Shown here one piece after another: positions 21,253 to 33,211 of a stretch of 64,000 bases of DNA. The notes beneath the pieces were generated by a model that was given only the letters and a program-made list of their open reading frames with translations, had not been told where the DNA came from and did not search any database. The stretch lies in assembly GCF_002804025.1 (NCBI RefSeq), contig NZ_CP024969.1:782908-846907 (forward strand). The letters are read 5' to 3'. Position 1 is the stretch's first letter, and each line of letters opens with the position of its first letter. The position numbers and the translations under genes are program-made. This DNA is from Mesoplasma tabanidae (lineage in GTDB: Bacteria; Bacillota_I; Bacilli_A; Mycoplasmatales; Mycoplasmataceae).

Positions 21253-22854
21253 TTATTTGTGCTTTTTAATTATAGCTTCAACAAATCCTTTGAACAATGG
21301 ATTAGGTTTATTAGGTCTTGAAGTGAATTCTGGATGGTACTGACTTCCTACAAAAAATGGGTGATTTGGTAGTTCAATCATTTCTACTAATTTTTTTTCT
21401 TCATAAATCCCTGAAAATACTAAACCCTTTTCTTCTAATGGTTTTTTATATTCATTATTAAATTCATATCTATGTCTATGTCTTTCAAAAACTTCTCTAC
21501 TTCCATAAAGTTTTTCAGCTTTTGTGCCTTCTTTAATTGTTGTTTTATAGAAAGCCCCTAATCTTAAAGTACCACCAAGATTTTGAACATCAATTCCTCT
21601 AATAAAATCAAAAATAGGTACTGCTCCTGAATGATCAAATTCAGTTGAGTTTGCTTCTGGTAAGTTTAATCAGTCCCTTGCCATTGAAATTGTTGCAATT
21701 TGCATCCCTAAACATATTCCTAAATATGGGACATTATTTTCTCTAGCAAATTTAGAGGCTAAAATCATTCCCTCTATTCCCCTATCACCAAAACCACCAG
21801 GTACTAAAATTCCATTTGCATTTTGTAAAACTTCTTTATAGTTTGATTCATTTAATTTGTCTGCCTGAACTCAATTTATTTTTAATTTTCTTTTAAATTC
21901 ATATCCAGCAATTTTTAAAGATTCAATTACTGATAAATAAGCATCTTGTAATTCAATATATTTACCAACAAAAGTAACCTCAAATTCTTCTCTAGAATCA
22001 TTAATCTTTTGACAAAATTTGATTCAAGAATCCATATTTGTTTTCTTAGTTTTAATTTGCAATTGATCTAAAACTAATCCATGTAAGTTTTGTTCATACA
22101 TTTCTAATGGAACTTCATATATTGACTCTTTATCAACAGCATCAATAACATTAGATGTGGGAATATTACAAAATAATGATATTTTTTCCTTTATTTCTTT
22201 AGACGAATGTTTATCAGTTCTTTGAACAATAATATCTGGTTGAATTCCTAAGCTTAATAATTCTTTAACTGACATTTGAATAGGTTTTGTTTTATATTCT
22301 TTTGATGCATTTAAATATAAAAGTAATGCAACATGAATAAAAACAACATTTTCTTTTCCCTGTTCCATTCTTATTTGCCTAATTGCTTCAATAAATGGTT
22401 GAGATTCAATATCTCCAACAGTACCACCAATTTCTGAAATAATAACATCCGCTTGAGATGTTTTAGCTGCTTGATAAACTTTGTTTTTAATTGAATCAGT
22501 AATATGAGGTACAACTTGAATAGTCTGCCCCCCTCAATCACCACGTCTTTCAGCATTAATAGTTTCTAGATAAATTTTTCCTGCAGACGTTGAAGACATC
22601 TTAGTTAATTTTTCATCAATAAACCTTTCATAGTGACCTAAGTCTAAATCAGTTTCTCCACCATCATCAGTAACAAAAACTTCCCCATGTTGATAAGGAC
22701 TCATTGTTCCTGGGTCTACATTTAAATATGGATCAAATTTCTGCATAAACACTTTTAATCCACTTGCTTTTAATAAATTACCTAATGAGCTTGCAGTAAT
22801 TCCTTTTCCTAATCCTGAAACTACTCCACCTGTTACAAATACAAATTTTGGCAT
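21253..22854 (-). CDS. pyrG: CTP synthase
   Basis: PyrG aminates UTP to CTP with glutamine and ATP. The 533-residue protein shows the synthase P-loop region [13 protein letters not shown] (residues 6-18), the [25 protein letters not shown] block near 41-61, [13 protein letters not shown], and a class I amidotransferase domain with GICLGMQ holding the nucleophilic Cys and the late QYHPEF His/Glu pair. It ends about 45 bp before the RpiR-type gene. An intrinsic terminator lies between rpoE and pyrG, so read-through or its own promoter sets its level. Confidence 0.95.
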
Positions 22855-22882
22855 AATTTTATCTCCTTTTCTTTTAAAAAAT

Positions 22883-22918
22883 AAAAAAAGTTGCTAAAAC
22901 ATAAAAGTCGCAACTTTT
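22883..22918 (-). terminator. Terminator between rpoE and pyrG
   Basis: Minus-strand AAAAGTTGC and GCAACTTTT form a 9-bp stem with a 15-nt loop, followed by TTTATTTTTT. In Bacillus pyrG is governed by a leader terminator; no G-run at a transcript start was seen here to support that mechanism. Confidence 0.82.
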
Positions 22919-22936
22919 CTTTAATTATTTCGTTTT

Positions 22937-23341
22937 TTAATCTTCATCATCATAATAAATTGATGTTGAATCGTCTTCTTCCTCTTCAACAAACAGATCA
23001 TCATAAACTTCAGGATTTTCATCGTCCTCATCATGAGATACTGTTTCTTCGATTTCATCATCTGATTCAGTTTTTTTCTTTTTAACTGTCTTTGAATCAA
23101 ACTTTTTCTTAATGTCATCAATTTTTGAATCATCACTTAAAGCTCATTCGCCTTTAGTAGAAAGAGCAAATCTAACATCAAGAACTAAATCACTGTATAA
23201 ATCAGCGATAGCTTCATTTTCATCATTTTTGTGATTGATTGCTTTATTTTTAATTGCTTCTCAGATAGCCATTAATTTCATTGGATTTTTACGCTTTTTT
23301 AAAAGCTCGTAAGCTAAATCAATATTTGATAAACTTTCCAT
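22937..23341 (-). CDS. rpoE: RNA polymerase delta subunit
   Basis: The delta subunit of Firmicute RNA polymerase improves promoter selectivity and enzyme recycling. The 134-residue protein has the folded N-terminal winged-helix region (~1-75, with PMKLMAIWEAI and DVRFALSTKGEWAL) and the diagnostic disordered acidic C-terminus (~95-134, mostly Asp/Glu). Two UGA codons encode Trp in the folded part. The order HD hydrolase, rpoE, pyrG resembles the Bacillus rpoE-pyrG arrangement. Confidence 0.93.
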
Positions 23342-23365
23342 TCTATTCACCCTTACTTTCTATTT

Positions 23366-24574
23366 TTACATTACTTCTTTTGGGAAAAAGTATTTTTTAA
23401 TTGTTTTTTCATCTTCAATATATTTAACCGTGTTAGCTAATAAACTAAATTTGGTTAATGATTTAACAACATTATTTTTATCAACTATATAAATAGTTTG
23501 ATCTTTACCATCAGTTAAACCATCTTTATAAATACTTGGTTTCTTGAATTTTGGTTCAATAAAATAATATTTAGGATCTTTGCCTTCTTCTTTTAATAAG
23601 TTTTTAATTTCCCTTATTTTAAATTCATCAGCCTCTTTTAGTTTCAAGAAATTTCTATTAACTAATCGGTCTGATAAATCACTTAGAATGTGGTCATTTT
23701 CTTTTTGACAATTTTTCATAATATCAAACATTGTAAAATCATCTAAAATTAAGTATAAATCTATTGGAATATTTTGTCCATTAAAAATATAACTAAAATA
23801 ATTATTTATTCTTTGATCCGCAAATTGATATCCTTTTTCGTTTAAATCAACAATTCTTTCAAATCAACTTATAAGTGTTACATCAAAGCCTGTCGACAAT
23901 TTATGTTCATATACTTGTTTGTACATATGATATCTACCAAGCAAGTATGATTCAATTGCGTGAATTGTTTTTTTAGGGAAAACAATTTTATCGTCGATAA
24001 TTCTAACGTTTCTAATTAAAAACTCTGTATCCAACGAAGAATAATTAACACCACAATAATAAGAATCCCTCATTAAATAATCAATTCTATCAGCATCTAA
24101 TTGGCTACTTACTAAAGAATTTAATATTTTGTTTGGATACTTACCTTCTAATATAGCAATTATGTCTTCAGGATCAACTTTGTGTTTTTTCAAAATTTTC
24201 GCAATATTTCCTTTAGGATTTCTAATTATATCAGCACTATATTCCTCATGACTTCTTTTGCTTATTTTTTCAAATGTATGAGAGAATGGGCCATGCCCAA
24301 TATCATGCATTAATCCAGCTAATAAAACTATTTTCTTATCTTTTGCAGATATTTTAGCGAAGTCTGGTGCTTTAAGGAACTGAGAAATAATATGATAAAC
24401 TCCAATACAATGTGTAAATCTTGTATGTGAAGCCCCTGCATAAGCAAATTGAGCTCCACCTAATTGAAGTATTCTTCTTAAACGTTGCATTTCTGATGAA
24501 TTAATTATTTCCATGAAAACTTCATCATGAATAAAAACATCACCATGCACACTATCTCTAAAAACTTTTTCCAT
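23366..24574 (-). CDS. HD-domain phosphohydrolase (YwfO/dGTPase-like)
   Basis: The 402-residue protein is an HD-superfamily metal-dependent phosphohydrolase. Key residues are HTRFTHCIGVYH near residues 51-62 and the HD pair in LMHDIGHGPFSH near 90-101; a QLDADRIDYLMRD block near 155 is typical of dNTP triphosphohydrolase-like proteins such as YwfO. The start MEKVFRDSVHGDVFI is a family signature (R-D-x-V-H-G). It begins 8 bp after the gltX stop. The substrate may be dNTPs or another phosphate ester; not settled. Confidence 0.85.
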
Positions 24575-24582
24575 AATATTAC

Positions 24583-26067
<1,485 letters not shown>

Positions 26068-26079
26068 TTATCAATTTTT

Positions 26080-27870
26080 TTATTTATTTGTTTTCTTTTT
26101 AGATTTTGCTTGTTTTTTGTTTTGCTTTGATATTTGATTTTTATCAAATTTTAATTTTTCTTTTTGTGTTTTGTTTTCTATCAAAGAGTGCATTTTTTTC
26201 TCAGAAATTAGTTCTGTTCCTTCTTCAAATAACAGTTCATCTTTTGCAACAAGTGTTGCTACAAAAACACCACCAGTTACATTTGTTGCAGTTCTACCCA
26301 TATCAAACAATCCATCGATTGCTCCAAAAATTGCATACACAGGAGCAAAGAATGCACCAAAGCCAATTCCGTTTAGAACCGCAGATGTAACAACAGTTGC
26401 AGTTCCTGGTACACCTGCAATTCCAATACTTGCTACTATAGTCGTAAATAGACCTAGAATAAAGAAAGCAAATATATTCATTGCTGCCACAGTTTCAGAT
26501 CCTGTATATAATACTGATGTTATTAAACCCGCTTGGACTCCAGCACAAGCTACTAAACCAAGAGATGTTGATAGTGGGGCAACAATACTTGTTACTTTGT
26601 CACTAATTTTCATTTCATTTGATAACGTATCCATTGTTACTGGAAGCGTTGCATTTGATGATTGTGTTGAGAAAGCTTGAATAAAAGGTTTTCAAGCATG
26701 TTTTCATCACACTTTCACATTTATACCTGACAAGAATAAAACCAATGTCATTACTCCTAACATAATAAATAATCCCAAATATCCAATTGCTAGTATTAGA
26801 CCAATTGATGCTAATGCACCAATGGCTCTTGTTGTTATTGAAGTTGTTAGCATTGCCATAACTGCTAATGGCATAATTTTCATAAATGTCATTAATATAG
26901 ACATGACTATATCTCAAGCTCTGTCCATAAAATTCATTAAATTATCCATTGATTCAGGATGTTTTTTTCTAACAAATGTTGTTGCGTAACCAACTAAAGC
27001 AGCCAGTACAATAACTGGTATTATTGCTGTTGCTGATAAAGTTGCAACAAAGTTTGAAGGAATATACCCTCAAATTATTTCTGGCAAAGCTTTTGAATCA
27101 GTTCTTCCTGATCCACCAGGAATTTGTTGGTCAAAATTTAAACCTTTACCAATCTTTAGTGCATATCCTATTCAAAAAGTAATAGTAAATGCTATTGCAA
27201 CATTAATTAAAAGTATTGCCACTGCTTTTCCAGAAATTCTTCCTAACCCTTTACTTCCTGGTTTTGCAACCACTCTAAAAATGGCAATAAAAACTACAGG
27301 AATTGTAATTAATAAAATTCCATTAATAAATATTTGCTTTAACATTGAAGCTCATGTATTAAATTCAATTATTCAATCTATTCCAGTTTTAACTTCAGGT
27401 TTAAATGAGATAGCATTAATAAATGCCAAACTTTCACCTTTCGAATCTTTAAATAATGATAATTTTGTTAAATCATTAATAACAAATTTATATCCTTCCA
27501 AACCGACAATTGATTTAATTTGAACATATTCGTCTTTAACTTCTTCAAGGCCTGGTAACTGAGGTTTTTTTATGTAATACTCAGAAATATCTAGTCAATT
27601 TCCGTCCACAAATGCTCATGCAGAGTTTCCTTTATGAGAAAATCAAGATCCACCTGGAAATCCTATTATTGTCTGAATAACAATACCAAAAAATAATCCT
27701 ATTGAAATTCCAATAAATATTCTATATATAAACTTAATTTTCATTTGCTTTAATCCATATCAAAAACCGCCCATTAAACCAAAGAACAAAACAATTGCTA
27801 AAAGCGATTGTCATGTGCTTATGCTTAAAAAGTTTTGAAGGAAAGTTTCTTTAAAACTACTTAATAACAT
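26080..27870 (-). CDS. Dicarboxylate/amino-acid:cation symporter, TcyP-like
   Basis: A 596-residue secondary transporter of the DAACS family. After membrane helices at 20-60 comes a ~100-residue extracellular loop (residues ~75-165), as in L-cystine symporters TcyP/YhcL. The re-entrant-loop motif appears as QSSNATLPVT near 408, and the substrate/cation site as DMGRTATNVTGG near 535, where glutamate carriers have DGTALY. The C-terminal ~50 residues are a Lys/Gln-rich cytosolic tail. The order and loop suggest cystine uptake, which would fit the disulfide reductase gene next to it; the substrate is inferred. Confidence 0.82.
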
Positions 27871-27901
27871 TTTTGATTCCTCTTTTTTCTTTGTTAACTT
27901 T

Positions 27902-29230
27902 TTATATTAATTTACTCAAGGCTATATGAATAATGTCTGTTGTTCTTGAAAATGATGGCGAGTAGGGTAAATCAATTTGTTCCAAAGCTTCATTAACTTT
28001 TGTTCTTGATCAAATTAAACCAACTAATCCATAAATTCTTAAGACAGATTTATTCTTACCTATCATTTGCGCATTTATAATTTCTTTTGTTTTGCAATCA
28101 ATAATTATTCTTAATCATAATTCTTGTTGACCAGCAACATAATTAGTATGATCTTTGTCTTTTATTAAGATTTCTTTTGTTTCTATGTTGTTCATTTGAA
28201 TAAACATTTTATTTTCACCAGATCTTGCTAACTCTAAATCAAAAAATCTTATTATTGTAGTTCCTAAAGCTCCTACAAATTTACTTGATTTAATTTGATT
28301 AATATTACTTGCAATTATTTTTGCTTGTTTATTTGCAACAGTTGCTAAATAAAATGTTTTCGAGTTTTTATACAAATAGCTTAAACTGCTACAACAATCT
28401 CCTCCTGCAAAAACATTTGGAATATTTGTTTCACAATATTCATTAATTTTTATTGCACCGTTATTTTCCAATTCTAATTTCGTATTTTTCAAAAAATCTG
28501 TATTTGGTGAAACACCAATGCTTAAAATTACAACGTCACATGGTATTATTTCCCCTTTAATGGTTTTAGCACCACAAACTTTGTTGTCAGAACCCTTAAT
28601 AAATTCCATTATTTCGTTTTCTTTGTATAAATTTATATTTTGACTTTTAATTTCTTGTTCGACTAATTCACTAAATTCTTCGTCAAATAAATTTTTCAAA
28701 ACTCGATCAGCTTTTTCAATAATTGATATTTCAGCTTTTGTATTATGTTTAATATTCTCAACCATTTCCAAACCAATAAGGCCTGATCCAATAACTAGAA
28801 CCTTGCTCATATCAGAAATTATATTTTTAATTGCAATCCCATCTTCTTTTGAATTAACAGTGAATATATTGTTAGCTTCTATATTTTTAATGTCTGGAAT
28901 TATTGGTTTTGCCCCTACAGCGATAACTAAATTATCATAAAATATTTTTTCATCTTCAAAATCAACACATTTATTTTCAAAATCAATTTTTGTTGCTTTT
29001 GTGTTATTGATTATAGATATTCCAGATTTTTCAAATTTTTCGACTTGTCTTGCAATCAAAATTTCTGCATCAACAAAATTATTTCCTACAAAATATGGAA
29101 TACCACAAGCACCTAGAGAAACATATTCTTTATCTTGAATAACAATTATTTCATTTTTTTCATCTAATCTTTTAAGTTTAGCTGCAACCCCCATGCCTGT
29201 TGCAGAACCACCTATAATAACAGTTTTCAT
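27902..29230 (-). CDS. CoA-disulfide reductase/NADH oxidase-like flavoprotein
   Basis: A 442-residue FAD and NAD(P)H pyridine-nucleotide-disulfide oxidoreductase. FAD-binding GGSATGMGVAAKLKR spans residues 7-21, the redox cysteine lies in LGACGIPYFVG near residue 43, NAD-binding VIGSGLIGLEM near 148, and VFAGGDCC near 270. The single active Cys and GxCGxPYF pattern favour CoA-disulfide reductase or H2O-forming NADH oxidase over glutathione reductase. It lies just upstream of the TcyP-like symporter (31-bp gap), so cystine import may be tied to intracellular disulfide reduction. Confidence 0.85.
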
Positions 29231-29294
29231 TTAAACTCCTTTTTTAAAATTATTTATATTATATTCTTATTTTTTTAAAAGTAAAAAGTTATTA

Positions 29295-29310
29295 TAAAAC
29301 TATAGTTTTA
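29295..29310. promoter_or_regulatory. Perfect 16-bp palindrome in nox-topA intergenic region
   Basis: TAAAACTATAGTTTTA, next to a minus-strand TATAAT. The 177-bp region between the divergent flavoprotein gene and topA holds promoters for both. Confidence 0.35.
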
Positions 29311-29407
29311 ATTTAATAATATATATGCCATCAAATTTAAAAAAACTATTTTTAGTTGAAATTCTCTTCTGAAAAGGTTTAAATTAATCAATGAAAGAAG
29401 TGTGAGT

Positions 29408-31339
29408 ATGACAAAATATTTAGTATTACTTGAATCACCATCAAAGGTTGACAAAATAAAACATTATCTAGAAAAAAACTTTCCCGAAGATTCTTTTGAG
29501 GTTTTAGCTAGTGGTGGGCATATTAATAAAATTGCAGATTCAGGACCTTGAGGATTAGGAATAGATTTTCAAACAATGACTCCAACTTTTAAAATTGAGG
29601 CAACAAAGAAAAAGAATGTTTCTGAAATTTTAAAAGCCGGCAAAAAAGCAGAAAAAATTATTCTTGCTTCCGATCCAGATCGTGAAGGAGAAGCTATTGC
29701 TTGACACCTTGCAAACTTATTCACAAAAGAGAATAAGCAAATTAAAAGAATCACATTTAATGAAATTACTGAAAGTGCTATTATAAAAGCATTTGGAGAA
29801 ATGAGAGAAATTGATTTAGATTTAGTTAATGCTCAAGTTTCTAGACAAATGCTAGATAAAATTATTGGATATATGGTTTCTAATTCTTTACAAAAGAGTA
29901 CTGGATTATTAAGTGCTGGTAGGGTTCAAACACCTGCATTAAAAATTCTTGTTGATCGTGACAAAATTATTAAAGCGTTCGTAGAAACAGTTTACAAAAA
30001 AATATTTGTTATTGATCCAAAACAGAATGTTAAGTTATTTTTATACAAAGATGACAATAATTTAGTTGTTAATGATCCAAAAAACTATTATATTTCTGAA
30101 GAGCAAGCTAAAGTTATAAAAAATAATTTAAGTGAAAATTACAAATGTACAAAATATAAAGCTAAAGAATTTGAAGTAAGAAGTTTTAAGCCTTATTCTA
30201 CAGCAAGTTTATTACAAGATGGTTTTAGTAAATTAAGAATGAGTGCTGCTCAAATTACTGTGGCCGCTCAAAAACTTTATGAAGCAGGACTTGTTACTTA
30301 TATAAGAACTGACTCAAATAGATATTCAAGCGATTTTATTAAAGAAGCAAAAAAATTTATTGATAAAAATTTTAAAGGCAATCTTTTTAAAGAAGCTGTT
30401 TCTGTAAAAACTCAAACTAATGCACAAGAAGCCCATGAGTCAATTAGACCAACTGATTTAAATCAAAGACCTGAAAATATTTCTTCTCAAATTGAAGATA
30501 AGAATATGATTAGACTTTATAACTTAATATGATGAAATACTGTTAAATCATTAATGAAGGGACCAAGTGGTTTTTACCATAATTGAACTTTCTGAAATAA
30601 CGGATATGAATTTAAACAAAGTTGAAAAGAAGTTTTAGATTTAGGATATAACAAGTTAGATAAATCAGAAACTGATGAAGATGTAGAACTTGATGAAAAT
30701 GATGACGAAATTTCAAATGAAGAGGAAATTAAACCACCATTTGAATTTAAAGAGAATTATGTTTTTACAATTAACAAGGAGTTTATAGTTAGTGAGGACG
30801 CCAAAACTTCTCCACCAAGAATGTTTAATCAAGCAAGTTTAGTTAAAGAATTAAAGGAGTTAGGTATTGGTAGACCTTCCACTTATACTCCAACACTTTC
30901 AAAACTTAAAGAGCGTGAATATGCTATACCTCATAGAGGTAAGCCATTTGAAGTAACAGAAAAAGGTTATCAAGCAGAAGAGTTTTTATATCAAAAATAT
31001 GAAGATTTTTTTAATGTAAACTACACTGCAAAAATGGAAGAAAATCTTGATGAAATTGCTGAAGGTAGTTTTAATTATAAAGACTGAATTAAAGGTATTT
31101 ATGAAGAACTTAGTGAATCAGTAAAGGCACAAATTCAAGAAGCAAAAACTAGCGATATTAAATGCCCTAGATGTCATGAAGGTAGTTTAGTTTTTATCAA
31201 ATCAAAATTTGGTAGAGGTAGAGGTTGTTCAAACTTTACTACTACAAAATGTGGATATCGTGAATATGAACAAAAAGATGGAACTTGATTAGAATACGTT
31301 GCAAAAGCAAAAGAAAATAAAGAAAAAGCAAAGGACTAA
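29408..31339 (+). CDS. topA: DNA topoisomerase I
   Basis: TopA relaxes negative supercoils by transient single-strand cleavage. The 643-residue type IA enzyme has the TOPRIM acidic triad in ILASDPDREGEAIAWHL near residues 85-101, the catalytic tyrosine in VTYIRTDSNRYS near 299, and one C-terminal zinc finger (KCPRCHEG, with later CSNF and KCGY cysteines near residues 582-615). The C-terminus is shorter than in E. coli, as usual for Firmicutes. The TAA stop lies inside the target duplication of the adjacent IS. Confidence 0.95.
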
Positions 31340-31345
31340 CCCTTT
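31330..31345 (+). repeat. Target-site duplication, left copy (topA terminator)
   Basis: AAAGGACTAACCCTTT, identical to 32452-32467. Joined across the IS it gives GCAAAGG-ACTAA-CCCTTTGC-TTTTTT, an intrinsic terminator for topA. Confidence 0.85.
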
Positions 31346-31361
31346 ACGAATTAAAATTGGA

Positions 31362-31409
31362 ACTGCAACACTTATGAGAAAATAATCTCATAGGCATTGC
31401 AGTTTTTTT
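31362..31409 (+). terminator. Terminator inside IS left end
   Basis: CTGCAA...TTGCAG encloses a second stem TATGAGA-AAATAA-TCTCATA and is followed by TTTTTTT. It would stop incoming transcription before the transposase gene. Confidence 0.8.
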
Positions 31410-31457
31410 GATACAAAAAAGCAACCCCTTGACCGACTAAAGCCCAAAGGAGTTACC

Positions 31458-32423
31458 ATGAATAATTATAAACAAATATTTTTAAAAGAAAGAACATTAA
31501 TTGAATATCTATTAAATGTTCAAAATAAATCAGTTTCTTTCATAGCTAAAGAACTAAATAGAAATAGATCAACGATTTACAGAGAAATCAAAAGAAATAA
31601 AGCAGCTGTAATTTATAAAGCTAAAGATGCGCAATTTACTAGAGACATTAATAACACCTTATCTCATCAAAATGAAATAAATAAATATAAGGAATTCTTA
31701 AGATTTCTTTATGCAAATTTTAATCCAAAAAGCTTTAGTATTGATGTTTGCGTTTTTAAGGCCAAAGAACTTGGAATCAAAACCCCAACAACTCAAACTG
31801 TTTACAATTGAATTAAAAATAAACAAATAAAAATAAAATCAAAAGACTTGCTTAGACCTAGGTTTTGATGAAAAAAGTCTAGTAAATATAAGAAATATCT
31901 ATGAGAAATTTCAAAAATGAACTCTATTCCAATTACTTATAGACCTAAAAATATTAATAAAAGAAAAGAAGTAGGTCATTTTGAAATAGATTTAGTTGTG
32001 GGTTCAGGTAACACTTCAAAAGCAATAATTACACTTGTCGAAAGAGTTACCCGAAAGGGTTTTGCAATTAAACTAGAAAATAAAACTATGAAACATACAA
32101 ATGAAAAATTAAAAGAATTAATTGGAAAAGAAAATTTAAATATTAAATCTATCACTAAAGATAACGGTATGGAATTTAATCTTTTACATGAAGTCACACA
32201 AGAATTAAGCGTGCCACTTTATACATGTAATACGTATGCTTCTTGTGAAAAAAGCACTAATGAAAACTTTAATGGATTAATCAGAAGATATTTACCTAAG
32301 AAAACTAATTTTACAAATTTAACAGATGATAATATAATTGAAATATTAAATGAAATAAATAAAATGCCTCGTAAAATTCTGAACTACAAATCAGCTCAGG
32401 AATTTTATGAGACATTCGGTTAG
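31458..32423 (+). CDS. IS30-family transposase, copy 1
   Basis: A 321-residue DDE transposase. The N-terminal helix-turn-helix of IS30 type (FIAKELNRNRSTIYREIKRN, about residues 28-47) is followed by the catalytic domain with D178 (HFEIDLV), D234 (ITKDNGMEF) and E268 (STNENFNG), spaced DD(33)E as in IS30. Four UGA codons near 118-150 encode Trp, so the protein is whole only in the mollicute code. The start follows AAAGGAG. It appears intact and functional. Confidence 0.93.
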
Positions 32424-32451
32424 AAGTATTGCACTTCCAATTTTAATTTAT

Positions 32452-32467
32452 AAAGGACTAACCCTTT
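32452..32467 (+). repeat. Target-site duplication, right copy
   Basis: Second copy of AAAGGACTAACCCTTT, followed by GCTTTTTT, the rest of the original terminator. Confidence 0.85.
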
Positions 32468-32473
32468 GCTTTT

Positions 32474-33157
32474 TTAAATTTTTAATGATTTTAGAATACT
32501 TAAAATTTCTTGTTTTTCCTTGATAGCAATTTCAAGGGTTTCATCATCTATTAAATATATTTGCTTATTAATATTATTGCAATTTATTACAAAAAAGCTT
32601 TGCAATTCAAAATCCGAAAATTTAACTTGCTTAAATCTTTCTTTTAATAATTCATTATACAAAACAACTTGTAATGCCTCCTTATTTTTTGCTAATAATT
32701 TTGTTGTTTTAATATCACCAATTACATACTTTTTAAGTTTTGAATTAATTAGCAAAATGTCCAAAGTTCCTACGTATTCTTTTCCTATTAATGATAGTTC
32801 ACTTATTATTTCCCATCCTTCTGATTCAGGATAATCAATTGAAATTTTATTTAGAACTCACAATAATCACTCTTTCATTTCGGAATGAGAATTAGCTTGA
32901 CAGCAGTTATTAGTTGTTCCATTATTAATAAACTCTTCAGCAACTTTATGCAAATGTAAGCCTCTTGTAATAGCAAATTCTAAAATTTCTTTCCCTTCAG
33001 GTGTTTCTGCAAATGATGTATCAAAAACATGGTGTGAAAGAAGGTCTACTAATTTAGTTACACTTGGTTTTTCAACTTCTACTCCATCTAAATAGTACTT
33101 ATGAGTTCTTTCATCAATTAAAATATTTCTTCTTAGCAATTTTTGAATTTTTTTCAT
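32474..33157 (-). CDS. PD-(D/E)XK exonuclease-like protein (RecB/Cas4-type)
   Basis: A 227-residue protein with the layout of phage or RecB-like PD-(D/E)XK nucleases. It has an N-terminal HKYYLDGVEVEKPSVTKL (residues 19-36, the YxLdG..PSVT start of the family), a histidine motif GLHLH (66-70), a glutamate near 120, GTLD with D133, the GDIKTTK core (D148, K150), then QVVLY with Q163 and Y167. ATG at 33157 follows AAGGTGG. One UGA lies at residue 97. No other phage genes are adjacent and no CRISPR array is seen, so this is an orphan nuclease of unknown role. Confidence 0.75.
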
Positions 33158-33211
33158 AATATCCACCTTGTATTTTATTTACAAAGATTATATCTTATAT
33201 CTATTAAAATA

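Larger units (their letters stand above)
31346..32451 (+). mobile_element. IS30-family insertion sequence, copy 1
   Basis: A 1106-bp element with imperfect terminal inverted repeats of about 28 bp: left ACGAATTAAAATTGGAACTG, right end reading inward ATAAATTAAAATTGGAAGTG. It has one DDE transposase and is flanked by a 16-bp direct repeat. Two further copies lie at 58460-60482. Only a few base differences separate the copies, so it was recently active. Confidence 0.92.

Noticed and set aside
22371..22556. Leu/Lys-rich 61-codon frame within pyrG
   Set aside because: It overlaps the conserved SEIGGTVGD region of CTP synthase in another frame and has no Shine-Dalgarno.
22861..22936. CTP-sensing reiterative-transcription attenuator of pyrG
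   Set aside because: A terminator is present, but no G-run at a plausible transcript start was seen; it is more simply the rpoE terminator.
22921..23136. Met/Lys-rich frame on the minus strand inside rpoE
   Set aside because: It is out of frame with the delta subunit, whose frame (22937-23341, UGA as Trp) has the conserved winged-helix and acidic tail.
26615..26917. 100-codon Asn/Ser/Tyr-rich minus-strand frame
   Set aside because: It is a frame-shifted shadow of the DAACS symporter, which is continuous through this region with UGA as Trp.
31976..32197. Minus-strand 73-codon frame, repeated at 59090 and 60007
   Set aside because: It is repeated only because the IS is repeated; it is a shadow of the transposase catalytic domain.
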